DNA of 64,000 nt from Mesorhizobium sp. DCY119 (lineage in GTDB: Bacteria; Pseudomonadota; Alphaproteobacteria; Rhizobiales; Rhizobiaceae). The notes under the pieces were generated by a model, which had not been told where the DNA came from, did no database searches, and was given only the letters and a program-made list of their open reading frames with translations. Location: assembly GCF_003590645.1 (NCBI RefSeq), contig NZ_CP031834.1, positions 1,488,501 through 1,552,500 on the forward strand, given 5' to 3'. Of this stretch, positions 52,439 through 61,258 are shown one piece after another; positions within the stretch are counted from its first letter, which is position 1, and each line of letters opens with the position of its first letter. Made by a program: the position numbers and the translations under genes.

Positions 52439-53557
52439 TCAGCGTTTCATTGACTGGATGGAGAGCAGCAGATTCGTCGACACGCCATATTCGGCCGGCT
52501 GGCTGAACAGCACCGTCAGCGAAGTAGCGGCCGACGTCGAGGGATTTTCGATTTCCCAGAGCGCGGTGAAGCGCTGGATGAACTTGCCGAGCTTGTCGGG
52601 ATCGGAAAGGTCTTCGATCTTCAGCCGCGACTCGAAATATTTGACCTGCTTGTCGATGTCGGCCTGCGCGAATGCGTCGGGCAGGCCGAGCGCGGTGCGG
52701 ACGACCTGCGCAAGCGCCTTGTCGCCGAGGACTTCGTAGAAATTGGTGATGTTTGGGGCATTGCGCTGGAAATAGAGCGCGAGCCGCACGCCTTCATTCT
52801 GCGCACCAGCGTCCTGTTCCAGCGACTGGCGGAGATATTTGTCGGTGACGGGCTGCTGGGACAAGACGTAGGTCGTTGCCTTCTCACCATAGGCCTCGAA
52901 GTTGAAGGCTGTCGCGAAGGCAGCGTAGCGCGGCTCCTCCTGCTTGTTTGCGAGGCTGTTCTCATCGCGGACACCGCCCTCGAGAATCTTGCGCAGAAAA
53001 TCGTTCGTGTCGATTTCCGGGTCCATCGCGTAGGCGGTCTTGATATAGCTGACCAGCCGATCATTCTTCATCAGCTCGTCGATCGACTTCACTTTGACGA
53101 TATTGGCCAGGTAGTAGGTCGTCTCGGCCTTCACTGCATCGGAGTCGGGATTGCCGCCGTTGATCTTGATCTGGGTGGCGTAGTTCTCAGCGGTGAACTG
53201 CTGCGCCATGTTGTAAGTGGTCGTCTCTTCGCCGCGGGCGGCGAAGTTGAAGCTGCGGACGAATTCGGCGTAACGCTTGTCGCTGAGCTTGTTGGCGAAG
53301 CTGTTCGGATCCGAAATGCCTTCCTTCAGCGCCTTCTCCATGAACGCCTTGGCATAGGCCATGTCTTCCAGCCCATGGGCCTTCATCGCGTAGTTGAACA
53401 GCCGGGTGTTCGAGACGAACTCGTCGATCGTCTTCACCTTGGAGATGTTTTCGAGATAATATTTGGTCTCGCGATCCACCACGGGCTGCTTGCTGACGCG
53501 GTCGAGCGACCTTGTCAGGTTGCTCGCAATGAGCTGGTAGCTGGTATAGGTCGTCAT
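52439..53557 (-). CDS. DUF1217 family protein, flagellar locus
   Basis: 372 residues. Three copies of a roughly 100-residue helical unit are seen. Copy 1 has YYLENISKVKTIDEFVSNTR and DPNSFANKLSDKRYAEFVRS; copy 2 has YYLANIVKVKSIDELMKNDR and DENSLANKQEEPRYAAFATA; copy 3, more distant, has YFQRNAPNITNFYEVLGDKA and DPDKLGKFIQRFTALWE. DUF1217 proteins are found in rhizobial flagellar clusters next to flgF. No signal peptide; export through the flagellar channel is possible. First gene of the minus block, divergent from motA. Confidence 0.88.
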   Translation of the reverse strand: MTTYTSYQLIASNLTRSLDRVSKQPVVDRETKYYLENISKVKTIDEFVSNTRLFNYAMKAHGLEDMAYAKAFMEKALKEGISDPNSFANKLSDKRYAEFVRSFNFAARGEETTTYNMAQQFTAENYATQIKINGGNPDSDAVKAETTYYLANIVKVKSIDELMKNDRLVSYIKTAYAMDPEIDTNDFLRKILEGGVRDENSLANKQEEPRYAAFATAFNFEAYGEKATTYVLSQQPVTDKYLRQSLEQDAGAQNEGVRLALYFQRNAPNITNFYEVLGDKALAQVVRTALGLPDAFAQADIDKQVKYFESRLKIEDLSDPDKLGKFIQRFTALWEIENPSTSAATSLTVLFSQPAEYGVSTNLLLSIQSMKR

Positions 53558-53749
53558 CGCGTGGCAAGCCTCCGCCCAAAGTATCCGGAGAAGCTAAACC
53601 AACTTCCTTGCGCGAAGCTGAATCGCAGACGCATGCAGAAACAGCTTGTGATTTTTTGCGGTTGCGAAAAAAATACGAACCCGATTCAAGCCTCACACAA
53701 GGCACAGCCGCTATTGCATTAGGCTGTAGGACTTGCGGAAGGACGGGCA
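53558..53749. promoter_or_regulatory. Divergent promoter region of the two flagellar blocks
   Basis: 192 bases between the DUF1217 start and the motA start. It has an A/T-rich stretch near 53650-53685 and no ORF. It must carry the promoters of both blocks, but I could not mark a sure -35/-10 or FtcR site. Confidence 0.45.
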
Positions 53750-54625
53750 GTGGGCATTCTGATCGGTTTTGCGGTGACTCTGGGCTGTGTGCTCGGCGGC
53801 TTCATGGCCATGGGCGGGCACATCGACGTGCTTATGCAGCCATGGGAGTTCGTCATCATCGGTGGCGCGGCACTCGGGTGCTTCCTGGTCGCCAATCCGA
53901 TGAAGACGGTGAAGGATACCGGCAAGGCCTGTGTCGAGGCTTTCAAGCAGGCGGTGCCGAAGGAGCGCGACTATCTCGAGACGCTCGGCGTGCTGCACAG
54001 CCTGATGCGCGAACTGCGCACCAAATCGCGCAGCGAGGTCGAGGCTCATATCGACAATCCGGAAGAATCGGTGATCTTCCAGGCCTTCCCAACCGTCCTG
54101 AAGAAACATGACCTGACGCATTTCATCTGCGACTACTGCCGCCTCATCATCATCGGCAATGCGCGTTCGCACGAGATCGAAGCGCTGATGGACGAGGAGA
54201 TCCAGACGATCCGTTCCGACAGCCTCAAGCCCTATCACGCGATGACGGCGATGGCCGACGGCCTGCCGGCGCTCGGCATCGTGGCTGCGGTGCTCGGCGT
54301 GGTGAAGGCGATGGGCGCGCTCGACCAGTCTCCTGAAATCCTCGGCGCGCTGATCGGCGCGGCACTTGTCGGCACCTTCCTCGGCATTTTCCTGTCCTAT
54401 GCAGTGGTCGGGCCTGTCGCCACCAAGATCAAGATCGTGCGCGAGAAGAACAACCGCCTCTACATCATCGTGAAGCAGACGCTGCTCGCCTACATGAACG
54501 GCTCGCTGCCTCAGGTGGCTATCGAATTCGGCCGCAAGACGATTTCGTCCTACGACCGGCCGTCGATCGATGCGGTCGAACAAAGCACCATGAACACTGC
54601 CGCCGACGCCAAGAAGGCTGCCTGA
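53750..54625 (+). CDS. motA: Flagellar stator protein MotA
   Basis: 291 residues with four membrane helices (about 2-22, 33-50, 170-190, 202-222). It shows [20 protein letters not shown], the cytoplasmic loop with [20 protein letters not shown], and [20 protein letters not shown]. It partners MotB to conduct protons. GTG 53750 follows GGAAGGACGGGCA. Confidence 0.95.
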   Translation: MGILIGFAVTLGCVLGGFMAMGGHIDVLMQPWEFVIIGGAALGCFLVANPMKTVKDTGKACVEAFKQAVPKERDYLETLGVLHSLMRELRTKSRSEVEAHIDNPEESVIFQAFPTVLKKHDLTHFICDYCRLIIIGNARSHEIEALMDEEIQTIRSDSLKPYHAMTAMADGLPALGIVAAVLGVVKAMGALDQSPEILGALIGAALVGTFLGIFLSYAVVGPVATKIKIVREKNNRLYIIVKQTLLAYMNGSLPQVAIEFGRKTISSYDRPSIDAVEQSTMNTAADAKKAA

Positions 54626-54651
54626 TAGATGGTCGCGTCTGAACGGGAATC

Positions 54652-55590
54652 ATGCCGGCCATGAGCAGCGTAGCCAGTCCAGCGGAGACGCGAGCGTTCA
54701 TCGTCGAACGCCTTGTCGGCGATACGGGTGAGCCCGACCGCATCCTCGATGCGGCGCGCTCGCTTTCGGAGCGCGCGCTTCCGGCGATCATCCAGGGTCT
54801 TGGCGAAAATCTTTCGGTGCCGGTCGGTTTCGACATCGTCTCGGTCGATCTGGCCCGGCTCGCGCAGGCGCGGCCGACGAGCGGCCATCATGCGATGACG
54901 GTTGCTTCATCAACCTCGTCACCCGATGCGCTGATCCTGTCGATGGATGCGGCAGCCGTTGCTATCATCGTCAGCGCGCTTTTCGGCGGCGATCCCGAAC
55001 TGCCGGTTTCGCCGATCAACCGCGAATTGTCGCCGACGGAGACGGAAGTGGCGACGATGGTGTTCCAGCAGATCGCCGAGGCGGTCAACGGTTCCGGCCC
55101 GCGCGCCTTCGAGTTCAGATTGCCTCTGCCTGCCGCGATCACCGGCCTGGAACTGAAGAAGCACATTGTCCGCGACGGGCCCGCCGTGCGTGTCGTCTTT
55201 TCGGTTTCGATGGGCGCCACGGTCGGCAAGGTGTCGCTGACCATGCCGCAGCGCGTGCTTCTCAAGCATCGCGGCGACGCGGGCGTGAAGCAGAGTGCGG
55301 AACCGGAGACGGAATGGCGCACCCGTTTCAGCGAGGAAGTCATGCGCTCGGAGGTCAATCTGGAGGCGACGATGCCGCTCGCCAAGATGACACTCGGCGA
55401 GATTGCCATGCTGCAAGCGGGACAGATCATCGAGCTCGGAGAGACGGCGCAGTCGGAGGCAAGGCTTTCGGCGCGCAACAAGACACTGTTTGTGTGTGAA
55501 TTCGGCAAATTGGGGCAGAATTACACTGTGCGAATCAGGCATCCTTTCGATGCCGGCCAGGACTTCATCGATACGCTGCTGCCGGGATGA
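54652..55590 (+). CDS. fliM: Flagellar motor switch protein FliM
   Basis: 312 residues. The typical EIDALL-like N-terminal CheY-binding motif is not seen, as in other rhizobia. The middle CheC-like domain has SPTETEVATMVFQQIAEAVN, and the C-terminal SpoA domain has VNLEATMPLAKMTLGEIAML with QAGQIIELGETAQSEARLS. ATG 54652 or 54661 are both possible. Follows motA by 26 bases. Confidence 0.9.
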   Translation: MPAMSSVASPAETRAFIVERLVGDTGEPDRILDAARSLSERALPAIIQGLGENLSVPVGFDIVSVDLARLAQARPTSGHHAMTVASSTSSPDALILSMDAAAVAIIVSALFGGDPELPVSPINRELSPTETEVATMVFQQIAEAVNGSGPRAFEFRLPLPAAITGLELKKHIVRDGPAVRVVFSVSMGATVGKVSLTMPQRVLLKHRGDAGVKQSAEPETEWRTRFSEEVMRSEVNLEATMPLAKMTLGEIAMLQAGQIIELGETAQSEARLSARNKTLFVCEFGKLGQNYTVRIRHPFDAGQDFIDTLLPG

Positions 55591-55632
55591 CGCGCGGCGC
55601 CGTTTCGAGAAGAACCTGAATTGGAGAAGGCT

Positions 55633-56022
55633 ATGAACCAGACCAACCCGGCGCCGGATGTCGATATTCCGGAAGAACAGCTCAACCGGGCGATCGAGGA
55701 ATTGCGCGGTGCTCTCCAGGAAGAGGAAAAGCGCTCGCCGGACAAGGCCAAGGCTGAACAGCAGGCGTCGAATGCCGGCGTGATCATGAACATTCCCGTC
55801 GACGTTCAGATCGTGCTTGGCAGCACCGAAATGCCTGTCTCCGATCTGATGGCCTTGCAGAAGGGTTCGACCGTCGCTCTCAATCGTCGTATCGGCGAGC
55901 CCGTCGACGTTGTCGTCAATGGCCGCAAGATCGCGCGGGGCGAAATCACCGTGCTGGAGAGCGATCCGTCGCGCTTCGGCATCAAGCTCACCGAAATCAT
56001 AACTGCGGCGAAGCCCGCGTGA
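55633..56022 (+). CDS. fliN: Flagellar motor switch protein FliN
   Basis: 129 residues. A polar N-terminal helix region ([20 protein letters not shown]) is followed by the SpoA domain with [20 protein letters not shown] and [23 protein letters not shown] 55633 follows GGAGAAGG. It forms the C-ring with FliM and FliG. Confidence 0.95.
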   Translation: MNQTNPAPDVDIPEEQLNRAIEELRGALQEEEKRSPDKAKAEQQASNAGVIMNIPVDVQIVLGSTEMPVSDLMALQKGSTVALNRRIGEPVDVVVNGRKIARGEITVLESDPSRFGIKLTEIITAAKPA

Positions 56023-56062
56023 TGGATTTCCGCGCTCCCGCCAATTGCAGGAGGCTCGGCGC

Positions 56063-57076
56063 ATGACGACGGCGCTTGTGAACCTGACGCGCGCGCAGAA
56101 AGCCGCAGCCATTCTGGTCGCGATGGGCAAGCCGTCGGCGAGCCGGCTCTTGAAATTCTTCAAGCAGGAAGAACTGAAGGCGCTGATCGAGGCCGCGCGG
56201 CTTTTGCGCACCATCCCGCAAGGCGACCTGGAGCGCATCGTCGCGGAGTTCGAGGCGGAATTCACCGAGGGTGCTGGCCTGCTCGATTCCGGCGACCAGA
56301 TGGACACGATCATGAACGAGTCCCTCTCGGCCGAGGAGATGGATGCGATCATGGGCAACGGCAAGAAGGTGGCCGGTCCGCAAGGCCCGCCGCCGGTCTG
56401 GCCGGACCTGGAAAAGGTCGAACCGGAGCGGCTCGGGAAATTCCTCGCCAGCGAACACCCGCAGACTTCGGCGGTCATCCTGTCCAAGCTGGCGCCTTCG
56501 GTCGCGGCCAATGTGCTGCTTGCGCTGGAGAAGCCGCAGCGTGGCGACATCATCCGGCGGATGATGTCGATGACGACCGTGCCCGAGGCCGCGACCCGCA
56601 TCGTCGAGAACCAGTTGCGCACCCGCGTGCTCTCGGAAGGGGCGAAAAAGGACATATCGGTCGGTCAGACCCGCGTCGCCAGCCTGCTTAACGAGATGGA
56701 CAAGTCGCAGCTCGACGAAGTCATGCAGGGTCTGGAAGAGACCGGCGTGAGCGATCTCGACGGCATCCGCGCGCGGCTGTTCTCCTTCGACGATATCCCG
56801 CTTCTGGCGCAGAAGTCGCGCGTGGTGCTGTTCGACGGCCTGTCCACGGAACTGGTGACGCTGTGCCTGCGCGGCGCATCGCCCGAGATCACGGAAGCGG
56901 TGCTGTCCTCGATCGGCGCGCGCGCGCGCCGCATGATCGAGGCCGAGCTTGGCCAGGAAGTCGACGGCATTTCGGCAGCCGAAGTGACGAAGGCACGCCG
57001 CAGCGTCGCGTCCACCGCCATCCGCATGTCGCTCGAGGGCGCCTTCGAGCTTCCGTCGACGCAGCACGCTGCCTGA
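56063..57076 (+). CDS. fliG: Flagellar motor switch protein FliG
   Basis: 337 residues with three helical domains. N-terminal: RAQKAAAILVAMGKPSASRL. Middle: FLASEHPQTSAVILSKLAPS with the EHPQ motif. C-terminal torque helix: LDEVMQGLEETGVSDLDGIR and RLFSFDDIPLLAQKSRVVLF. ATG 56063 has AGGAGG in front. It links FliF to MotA. Confidence 0.95.
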   Translation: MTTALVNLTRAQKAAAILVAMGKPSASRLLKFFKQEELKALIEAARLLRTIPQGDLERIVAEFEAEFTEGAGLLDSGDQMDTIMNESLSAEEMDAIMGNGKKVAGPQGPPPVWPDLEKVEPERLGKFLASEHPQTSAVILSKLAPSVAANVLLALEKPQRGDIIRRMMSMTTVPEAATRIVENQLRTRVLSEGAKKDISVGQTRVASLLNEMDKSQLDEVMQGLEETGVSDLDGIRARLFSFDDIPLLAQKSRVVLFDGLSTELVTLCLRGASPEITEAVLSSIGARARRMIEAELGQEVDGISAAEVTKARRSVASTAIRMSLEGAFELPSTQHAA

Positions 57077-57097
57077 ACCCGGCACTGAGAGGACACC

Positions 57098-58180
57098 TTG
57101 TCCGAGGGCGCCGACAAAGAAAGCAAAACAGAAGAAGCCACAGAGAAGAAGATCCGTGACACCGTCGAAAAGGGCAAGCTGCCCGTTTCGAAGGAAACCG
57201 GACTTCTGGCCTCGTTCGTCGCCATACTGATCTTTGCCGTGTTCTTCGCGCAGGACAGCATCAGCCAACTCGGCATGTTCCTGTCGATCTTCCTGGAGAA
57301 ACCGGAAGCCTGGCCGCTTTCGACGGCGCCGGATGTGATCGAGCTTTATCAGGTGGTGTTCATCGAGATTGCCAAGATTCTCGGCATCCTGATGGTGCTT
57401 CTGGTGGTTGCCGGCGTCGGTGCTTCGGTGTTGCAGAACATGCCGCAATTCGTGGGCGAGCGCATACGCCCGCAAGCCGAGCGCATATCGCTGAGCAAGG
57501 GTTGGACCCGCCTGTTCGGCATACAGGGCTTCGTCGAGTTCCTGAAATCGCTCGGCAAGCTGGGTTTCGTGACGCTGGTGCTGGTCTTTACGCTCAGCGG
57601 CGATATTCGCCTGCTGCTTTCCGGCATGATCACCCAGCCCGCCGCGTATGCCCTGACCATGCGTTCCATCGGCATCGACATCATCGTCTCGATCGTCTTC
57701 GTCATGGGGCTGATCGCGGCGGTCGACCTTGTGTGGTCGCGCTTCCACTGGCGCCAGGACCTGCGCATGACCAGGCAGGAGGTCAAGGACGAGATGAAGC
57801 AGTCGGAAGGCGATCCGATCGTCAAGTCGCGCCTGCGCTCGCTCGGCCGCGACCGGGCACGGCGGCGCATGATGGACGCGGTGCCGCGTGCCACGCTGAT
57901 CATCGCCAACCCGACCCATTATTCGATCGCGCTGAGATATGTCCGCGACGAGGACGCGGCCCCGATGGTTCTTGCCAAGGGGCAGGATCTGGTGGCGCTG
58001 AAAATCCGCGAGATCGCCGAGGAACACGGCATTCCGATCTTCGAGGACGTGGCTCTGGCCCGCTCCATGTACAAGCAAGTTTCGGTGGATAGTGTGATAC
58101 CGGCTAAATTCTACCAAGCCGTCGCCGAACTGGTTCGCATCGTTTACGGCAACAAGGTGCCGCGCAAAGGGATCTCATGA
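57098..58180 (+). CDS. flhB: Flagellar export switch protein FlhB
   Basis: 360 residues. Begins with the basic TEEATEKKIRDTVEKGKLPV, then four membrane helices. The cytoplasmic domain has the self-cleaving NPTH (Asn271-His274) in RATLIIANPTHYSIALRY. TTG 57098 follows GAGAGGACACC. It selects export substrates with FliK. It overlaps the next ORF by 4 bases. Confidence 0.95.
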   Translation: MSEGADKESKTEEATEKKIRDTVEKGKLPVSKETGLLASFVAILIFAVFFAQDSISQLGMFLSIFLEKPEAWPLSTAPDVIELYQVVFIEIAKILGILMVLLVVAGVGASVLQNMPQFVGERIRPQAERISLSKGWTRLFGIQGFVEFLKSLGKLGFVTLVLVFTLSGDIRLLLSGMITQPAAYALTMRSIGIDIIVSIVFVMGLIAAVDLVWSRFHWRQDLRMTRQEVKDEMKQSEGDPIVKSRLRSLGRDRARRRMMDAVPRATLIIANPTHYSIALRYVRDEDAAPMVLAKGQDLVALKIREIAEEHGIPIFEDVALARSMYKQVSVDSVIPAKFYQAVAELVRIVYGNKVPRKGIS

Positions 58181-58623
58181 TCAAGCAGCCGCATGCATCG
58201 ACGCGTGAGATCATCGTCGCCAACTCCATTCAGGAGGTGGTGAGCGAATTGCGCCTTGTCGATGTGGCGGATTACATCGCCTTCATAAGGCTGGAACAGT
58301 TCGGCTGCATTTCAGACATCGTCGATTCAGCCGCCGAGCTTTTCTTCATGCCGGGTACGCTTCGTCTCGGCCATGGCGGCGAAGCGCATGTCGGCTGGTC
58401 GGAAAATCCGCGCATCGTGCTCGACCTCGAATTGCGCCCGGCCGGCGCCACCGTCTATTTCGCCCTGACACTGACGGCGCTTCACGCGTCGGTGGAAGTC
58501 AATTACGTCGCCTTCGATATGGCGGACGAAGACCCGGACAAGAACACGGCTTTTCTGGAGGCGTCGCTCGAACAGTCGCGGATTCGCAAGACGGTGACGC
58601 GGCTTGTCGCCGAGGAAAGCTAA
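58177..58623 (+). CDS. Hypothetical protein coupled to flhB
   Basis: 148 residues, cytoplasmic by sequence, no signal peptide. Helical start (EIIVANSIQEVVSELRLVDV), then a beta-rich middle with RLGHGGEAHVGWSENPRIVL and DLELRPAGATVYFALTLTAL, then an acidic MADEDPDKNTAFLE end. I do not recognise a family. The ATGA overlap with flhB implies coupled translation and a motility role; it is the last gene of the block. Confidence 0.75.
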   Translation: MIKQPHASTREIIVANSIQEVVSELRLVDVADYIAFIRLEQFGCISDIVDSAAELFFMPGTLRLGHGGEAHVGWSENPRIVLDLELRPAGATVYFALTLTALHASVEVNYVAFDMADEDPDKNTAFLEASLEQSRIRKTVTRLVAEES

Positions 58624-58679
58624 GGCGGCTTTTACGCAATTCCGGACGGAAAACCGCTACACACTTTTCCTGGACTTGC

Positions 58680-59450
58680 TCATTCGATCAATCCCATCCG
58701 CAGCGCCTTTGCCACCGCGTGCATGCGGTTGACGGCGTTCAGCTTCTGCGTGGTGTTGGTGAGATACTGGTTGGCGGTGTGCACCGACAATTTCAGCAGC
58801 TTGGCGATGTCTTCGCTGGTGAAGCCGTTGGCTGTCAGCTTGAGGCATTCCAGTTCGCGTTTCGAGATCGACGGCACCTTGCCGCTGTCGCCGGGCCGCA
58901 TCACCGCGACGGCACTGAAGAGCGCAAAGCAGCGGGCATGGATTTCGTGAAGCTGCTCCGGCGGCAGGCTGATATCGGCGCCGTAGAAGATCACCAGCCC
59001 GCATTGGCCGCGCTCGGCATAAACGGGGAAGGCTATGCCGGAACTGTCCGGCACCAGAGGTGAAATTTTCCCGGCCCAGTCGAGCGCGGCCAGAGTGCTT
59101 GCCGATGCCGAGCGCGCGTCGCTGCTCCACCAGCATGGCAGGCTGGAGACGCGGGTGTGCTGCACCAGATCCTCGCCATTGCTGCCGGAGACGAATTTCG
59201 TGTGCAGCGATACGCGCGGATAGTCGGAATCGAAGCATGGAACCAGGCGCGCCCGCTCCATGGACGGGCTGACGAGAAACAGCCCAAAGCCGGTGGCGTT
59301 GATATCGACGGCGATCCAGCGGCAACGCCGCACGGCGTCGGGAATGGTGACGGCTGGATGCGTCTCCGAGCCCGGTACGTTGGCGCCAAAAGGGTTTCTT
59401 CTGATGCCGAGCAACACGTCCGCTGCCTTTGCCGCCGCTGCCTGTGTCAA
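58680..59450 (-). CDS. visR: LuxR-type flagellar regulator VisR
   Basis: 256 residues. Ligand-like N-terminal domain (about 20-180) with CRWIAVDINATGFGLFLVSP and a C-terminal LuxR helix-turn-helix: SISKRELECLKLTANGFTSE and DIAKLLKLSVHTANQYLTNT. VisN and VisR form the top tier of rhizobial flagellar control and activate ftcR/rem. The start is TTG 59450, overlapping the visN stop, with GGAGCGGC ahead; longer frames would overlap visN fully. Confidence 0.85.
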   Translation of the reverse strand: MTQAAAAKAADVLLGIRRNPFGANVPGSETHPAVTIPDAVRRCRWIAVDINATGFGLFLVSPSMERARLVPCFDSDYPRVSLHTKFVSGSNGEDLVQHTRVSSLPCWWSSDARSASASTLAALDWAGKISPLVPDSSGIAFPVYAERGQCGLVIFYGADISLPPEQLHEIHARCFALFSAVAVMRPGDSGKVPSISKRELECLKLTANGFTSEDIAKLLKLSVHTANQYLTNTTQKLNAVNRMHAVAKALRMGLIE

Positions 59451-60160
59451 ATGATGCCGCTCCTGATTGCGGTTGCCACCGCCATGGCGCGGTTGCTGGC
59501 CGAGAACTTCCGGATCGCATGGGTGATGTAGCTGTTGACCGTGTTGGACGAGACGCCGAGGATCACCGCCACCTCGTCCGTGGTCTTGCCTTCCGATACC
59601 CAGAACAGGCATTCGCGCTCGCGGTCCGAAAGAGGATCCTGCATGGAGGCTGCCGCGACCAGCGCCGGCGCCTGCGAGAGCGCATAGCAGCACTCGACCT
59701 GCGCCCTCATCAGCGCGCCGATGTCGATCTGGCCAGGAACGGCCGCGGAAAAGAGGATGAACAGGCGCTGGCGGCCGACATTGAGTTTCAGCGCATAGAT
59801 TTCGCAGTGGCCGAGCACGTGAAGGAGCTTGGCGTCCTCGCCGCTCAGCATGCCGTCGAGTGCAGGGGCGTGCGCGCTGACGATGCCGCGCGGCCTGATG
59901 CCGGGAGCAACCGCAAGCGCGCTCGTTGCGAGATTTGCGATCAGCTGATGCCCGGCGAGTTCGATCGCGTCGTAGATCCAGTTGGAGGCGAGTATGCGCG
60001 CATCGCTCTTGTCCTGGTCGTGCAGGATGGCGACCAGCATGTAGCTGTCGGCGCCGATGGTGGCCGTGAGCTGCATGAGAAAACCGGTCAGGTCACCGCG
60101 CGATGTCAATTTGACGGCGGCTACCCCGGTATCCTGATGCTGCTCGGCTAGACTTGTCAT
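59447..60160 (-). CDS. visN: LuxR-type flagellar regulator VisN
   Basis: 237 residues. N-terminal ligand-like domain (LTATIGADSYMLVAILHDQD, GHCEIYALKLNVGRQRLFIL) and the C-terminal LuxR domain PLSDRERECLFWVSEGKTTD with VAVILGVSSNTVNSYITHAI. Partner of VisR; the two overlap and are likely made as a heterodimer. ATG 60160 was chosen; ATG 60184 is also in frame and neither has a strong ribosome site. Confidence 0.85.
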   Translation of the reverse strand: MTSLAEQHQDTGVAAVKLTSRGDLTGFLMQLTATIGADSYMLVAILHDQDKSDARILASNWIYDAIELAGHQLIANLATSALAVAPGIRPRGIVSAHAPALDGMLSGEDAKLLHVLGHCEIYALKLNVGRQRLFILFSAAVPGQIDIGALMRAQVECCYALSQAPALVAAASMQDPLSDRERECLFWVSEGKTTDEVAVILGVSSNTVNSYITHAIRKFSASNRAMAVATAIRSGII

Positions 60161-60510
60161 GTGTCCAAAATGGCCGGAATCCATATAAATGCCCGGACCC
60201 CTGGCGACGCCAGCGGCTGAGCCTGAAAACGCTTTCACCTGTTACGAAAACTCGCACCTGGCACGGTGTGGTGCCATCGGCCGAATCCTTGCGGGACCAC
60301 GCGAAACCTGCCGCGTCTTGTGCCGGAAAACACTCCGGAACTCTGACTTTGAGTGGTTCGCCAGGCCCCCGCGGGCCGGCTGATTCGGGTCTAATCTAAC
60401 CCAGCGGAATCCGTCAGCAAACCCAAAAATTAACAAATGTTAAAGCGTGTGATCCGAGTGTCATTTGGATTACAGCCCTATGCGCGTTGGCAAAGGCACT
60501 GCCGGTTATA
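60161..60510. other. Non-coding upstream region of visN
   Basis: About 350 bases without a believable gene. It must hold the visN promoter; no clear boxes or repeats are seen. The next 60 bases hold the AHSA1 promoter. Confidence 0.4.
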
Positions 60511-60568
60511 TTAAACCGAATGGTTGACAATGCGTTTGCGACTGCCATATTGAACTGTATGGTTTAAT
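60511..60568 (+). promoter_or_regulatory. Promoter with ArsR-like operator pair
   Basis: TTGACA (60524-60529) and TATTGA (60548-60553) are 18 bases apart. A dyad AACC-GAAT-GGTT (60514-60525) overlaps the -35, and ATGGTTTAAT (60559-60568) lies just after the -10. The AACC/GGTT dyads resemble operators of ArsR repressors that often precede AHSA1 genes. No ArsR gene is here. Confidence 0.55.
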
Positions 60569-60605
60569 GCGATCCGTTCAGATTACCGGAGCGAGGAGAA
60601 GGTCA

Positions 60606-61136
60606 ATGCGTGAATTCGGTGTTGTCACAGCACCCAATACGGTTCGGCTGGAGCGCGTGTTTCCCGGGCCGATCGACCGGCTATGGGCCTATCTGACCGA
60701 GCCGGAAAAGCGCCGCGTCTGGCTGGCGGCGGGGCCGATGGCGGATCATGTCGGCGGGGTGGTCGAACTTCGCTTCAGGCATTCCGAGCTTTCGCATGAG
60801 GCGACACCGGAGCGTTTCGGGGAAAACGGCAAGGAATTCAGGAATGTCGGCGAGGTGACGGCATGCGACCCGCCGCATTTGCTGAGTTTCACCTGGCCGA
60901 GCAGCGGCGGGGACAAGTCGGAAGTGACTTTCGAATTGTCGCCGCAGGGAGACGACGTTCTTATGGTGTTGACCCATCGCAGGCTTGCCGATCGCCCGGA
61001 AATGACCAGCGTCGCCAGCGGCTGGCACACCCATCTCGGTATCCTCGAGGATCAGCTGGCAGGGCGAAAGCCGCGTGGTTTCTGGTCGACCTACATGGAG
61101 CTTGAAAAGGAGTATGAGAAGCTTTTGCCTATGTAA
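60606..61136 (+). CDS. SRPBCC/AHSA1-like protein
   Basis: 176 residues of the AHSA1 (SRPBCC) fold: NTVRLERVFPGPIDRLWAYL, TEPEKRRVWLAAGPMADHVG, EVTACDPPHLLSFTWPSSGG and a C-terminal helix SVASGWHTHLGILEDQLAG. The fold has a hydrophobic pocket for small ligands; members are often coded with an ArsR repressor, absent here. ATG 60606 follows AGGAGAAGG. Function is unknown. Confidence 0.85.
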   Translation: MREFGVVTAPNTVRLERVFPGPIDRLWAYLTEPEKRRVWLAAGPMADHVGGVVELRFRHSELSHEATPERFGENGKEFRNVGEVTACDPPHLLSFTWPSSGGDKSEVTFELSPQGDDVLMVLTHRRLADRPEMTSVASGWHTHLGILEDQLAGRKPRGFWSTYMELEKEYEKLLPM

Positions 61137-61208
61137 TGCCACCAGCGCTTCCGGTTGGCTGTTGACGCCCTGAAGCAGCTTGCATCCCTTGCCACAAACG
61201 CGTACTGA

Positions 61209-61234
61209 GAATAAAAATATTCACTGCGAGTGAA
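61209..61234 (+). promoter_or_regulatory. Palindromic operator candidates before the XRE-cupin gene
   Basis: GAATA-AAAA-TATTC (61209-61222) and TTCACT-GCG-AGTGAA (61220-61234) are perfect dyads that overlap, 25 bases ahead of the TTG start. They are likely sites of self-regulation. Confidence 0.5.
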
Positions 61235-61258
61235 ATCTCAGCGCAAGGAGAGGCGGGC

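Noticed and set aside
55997-58117. 706-codon open frame opposite fliG and flhB
   Set aside because: It runs across two well-supported genes and reads as His/Arg-rich shadow sequence.
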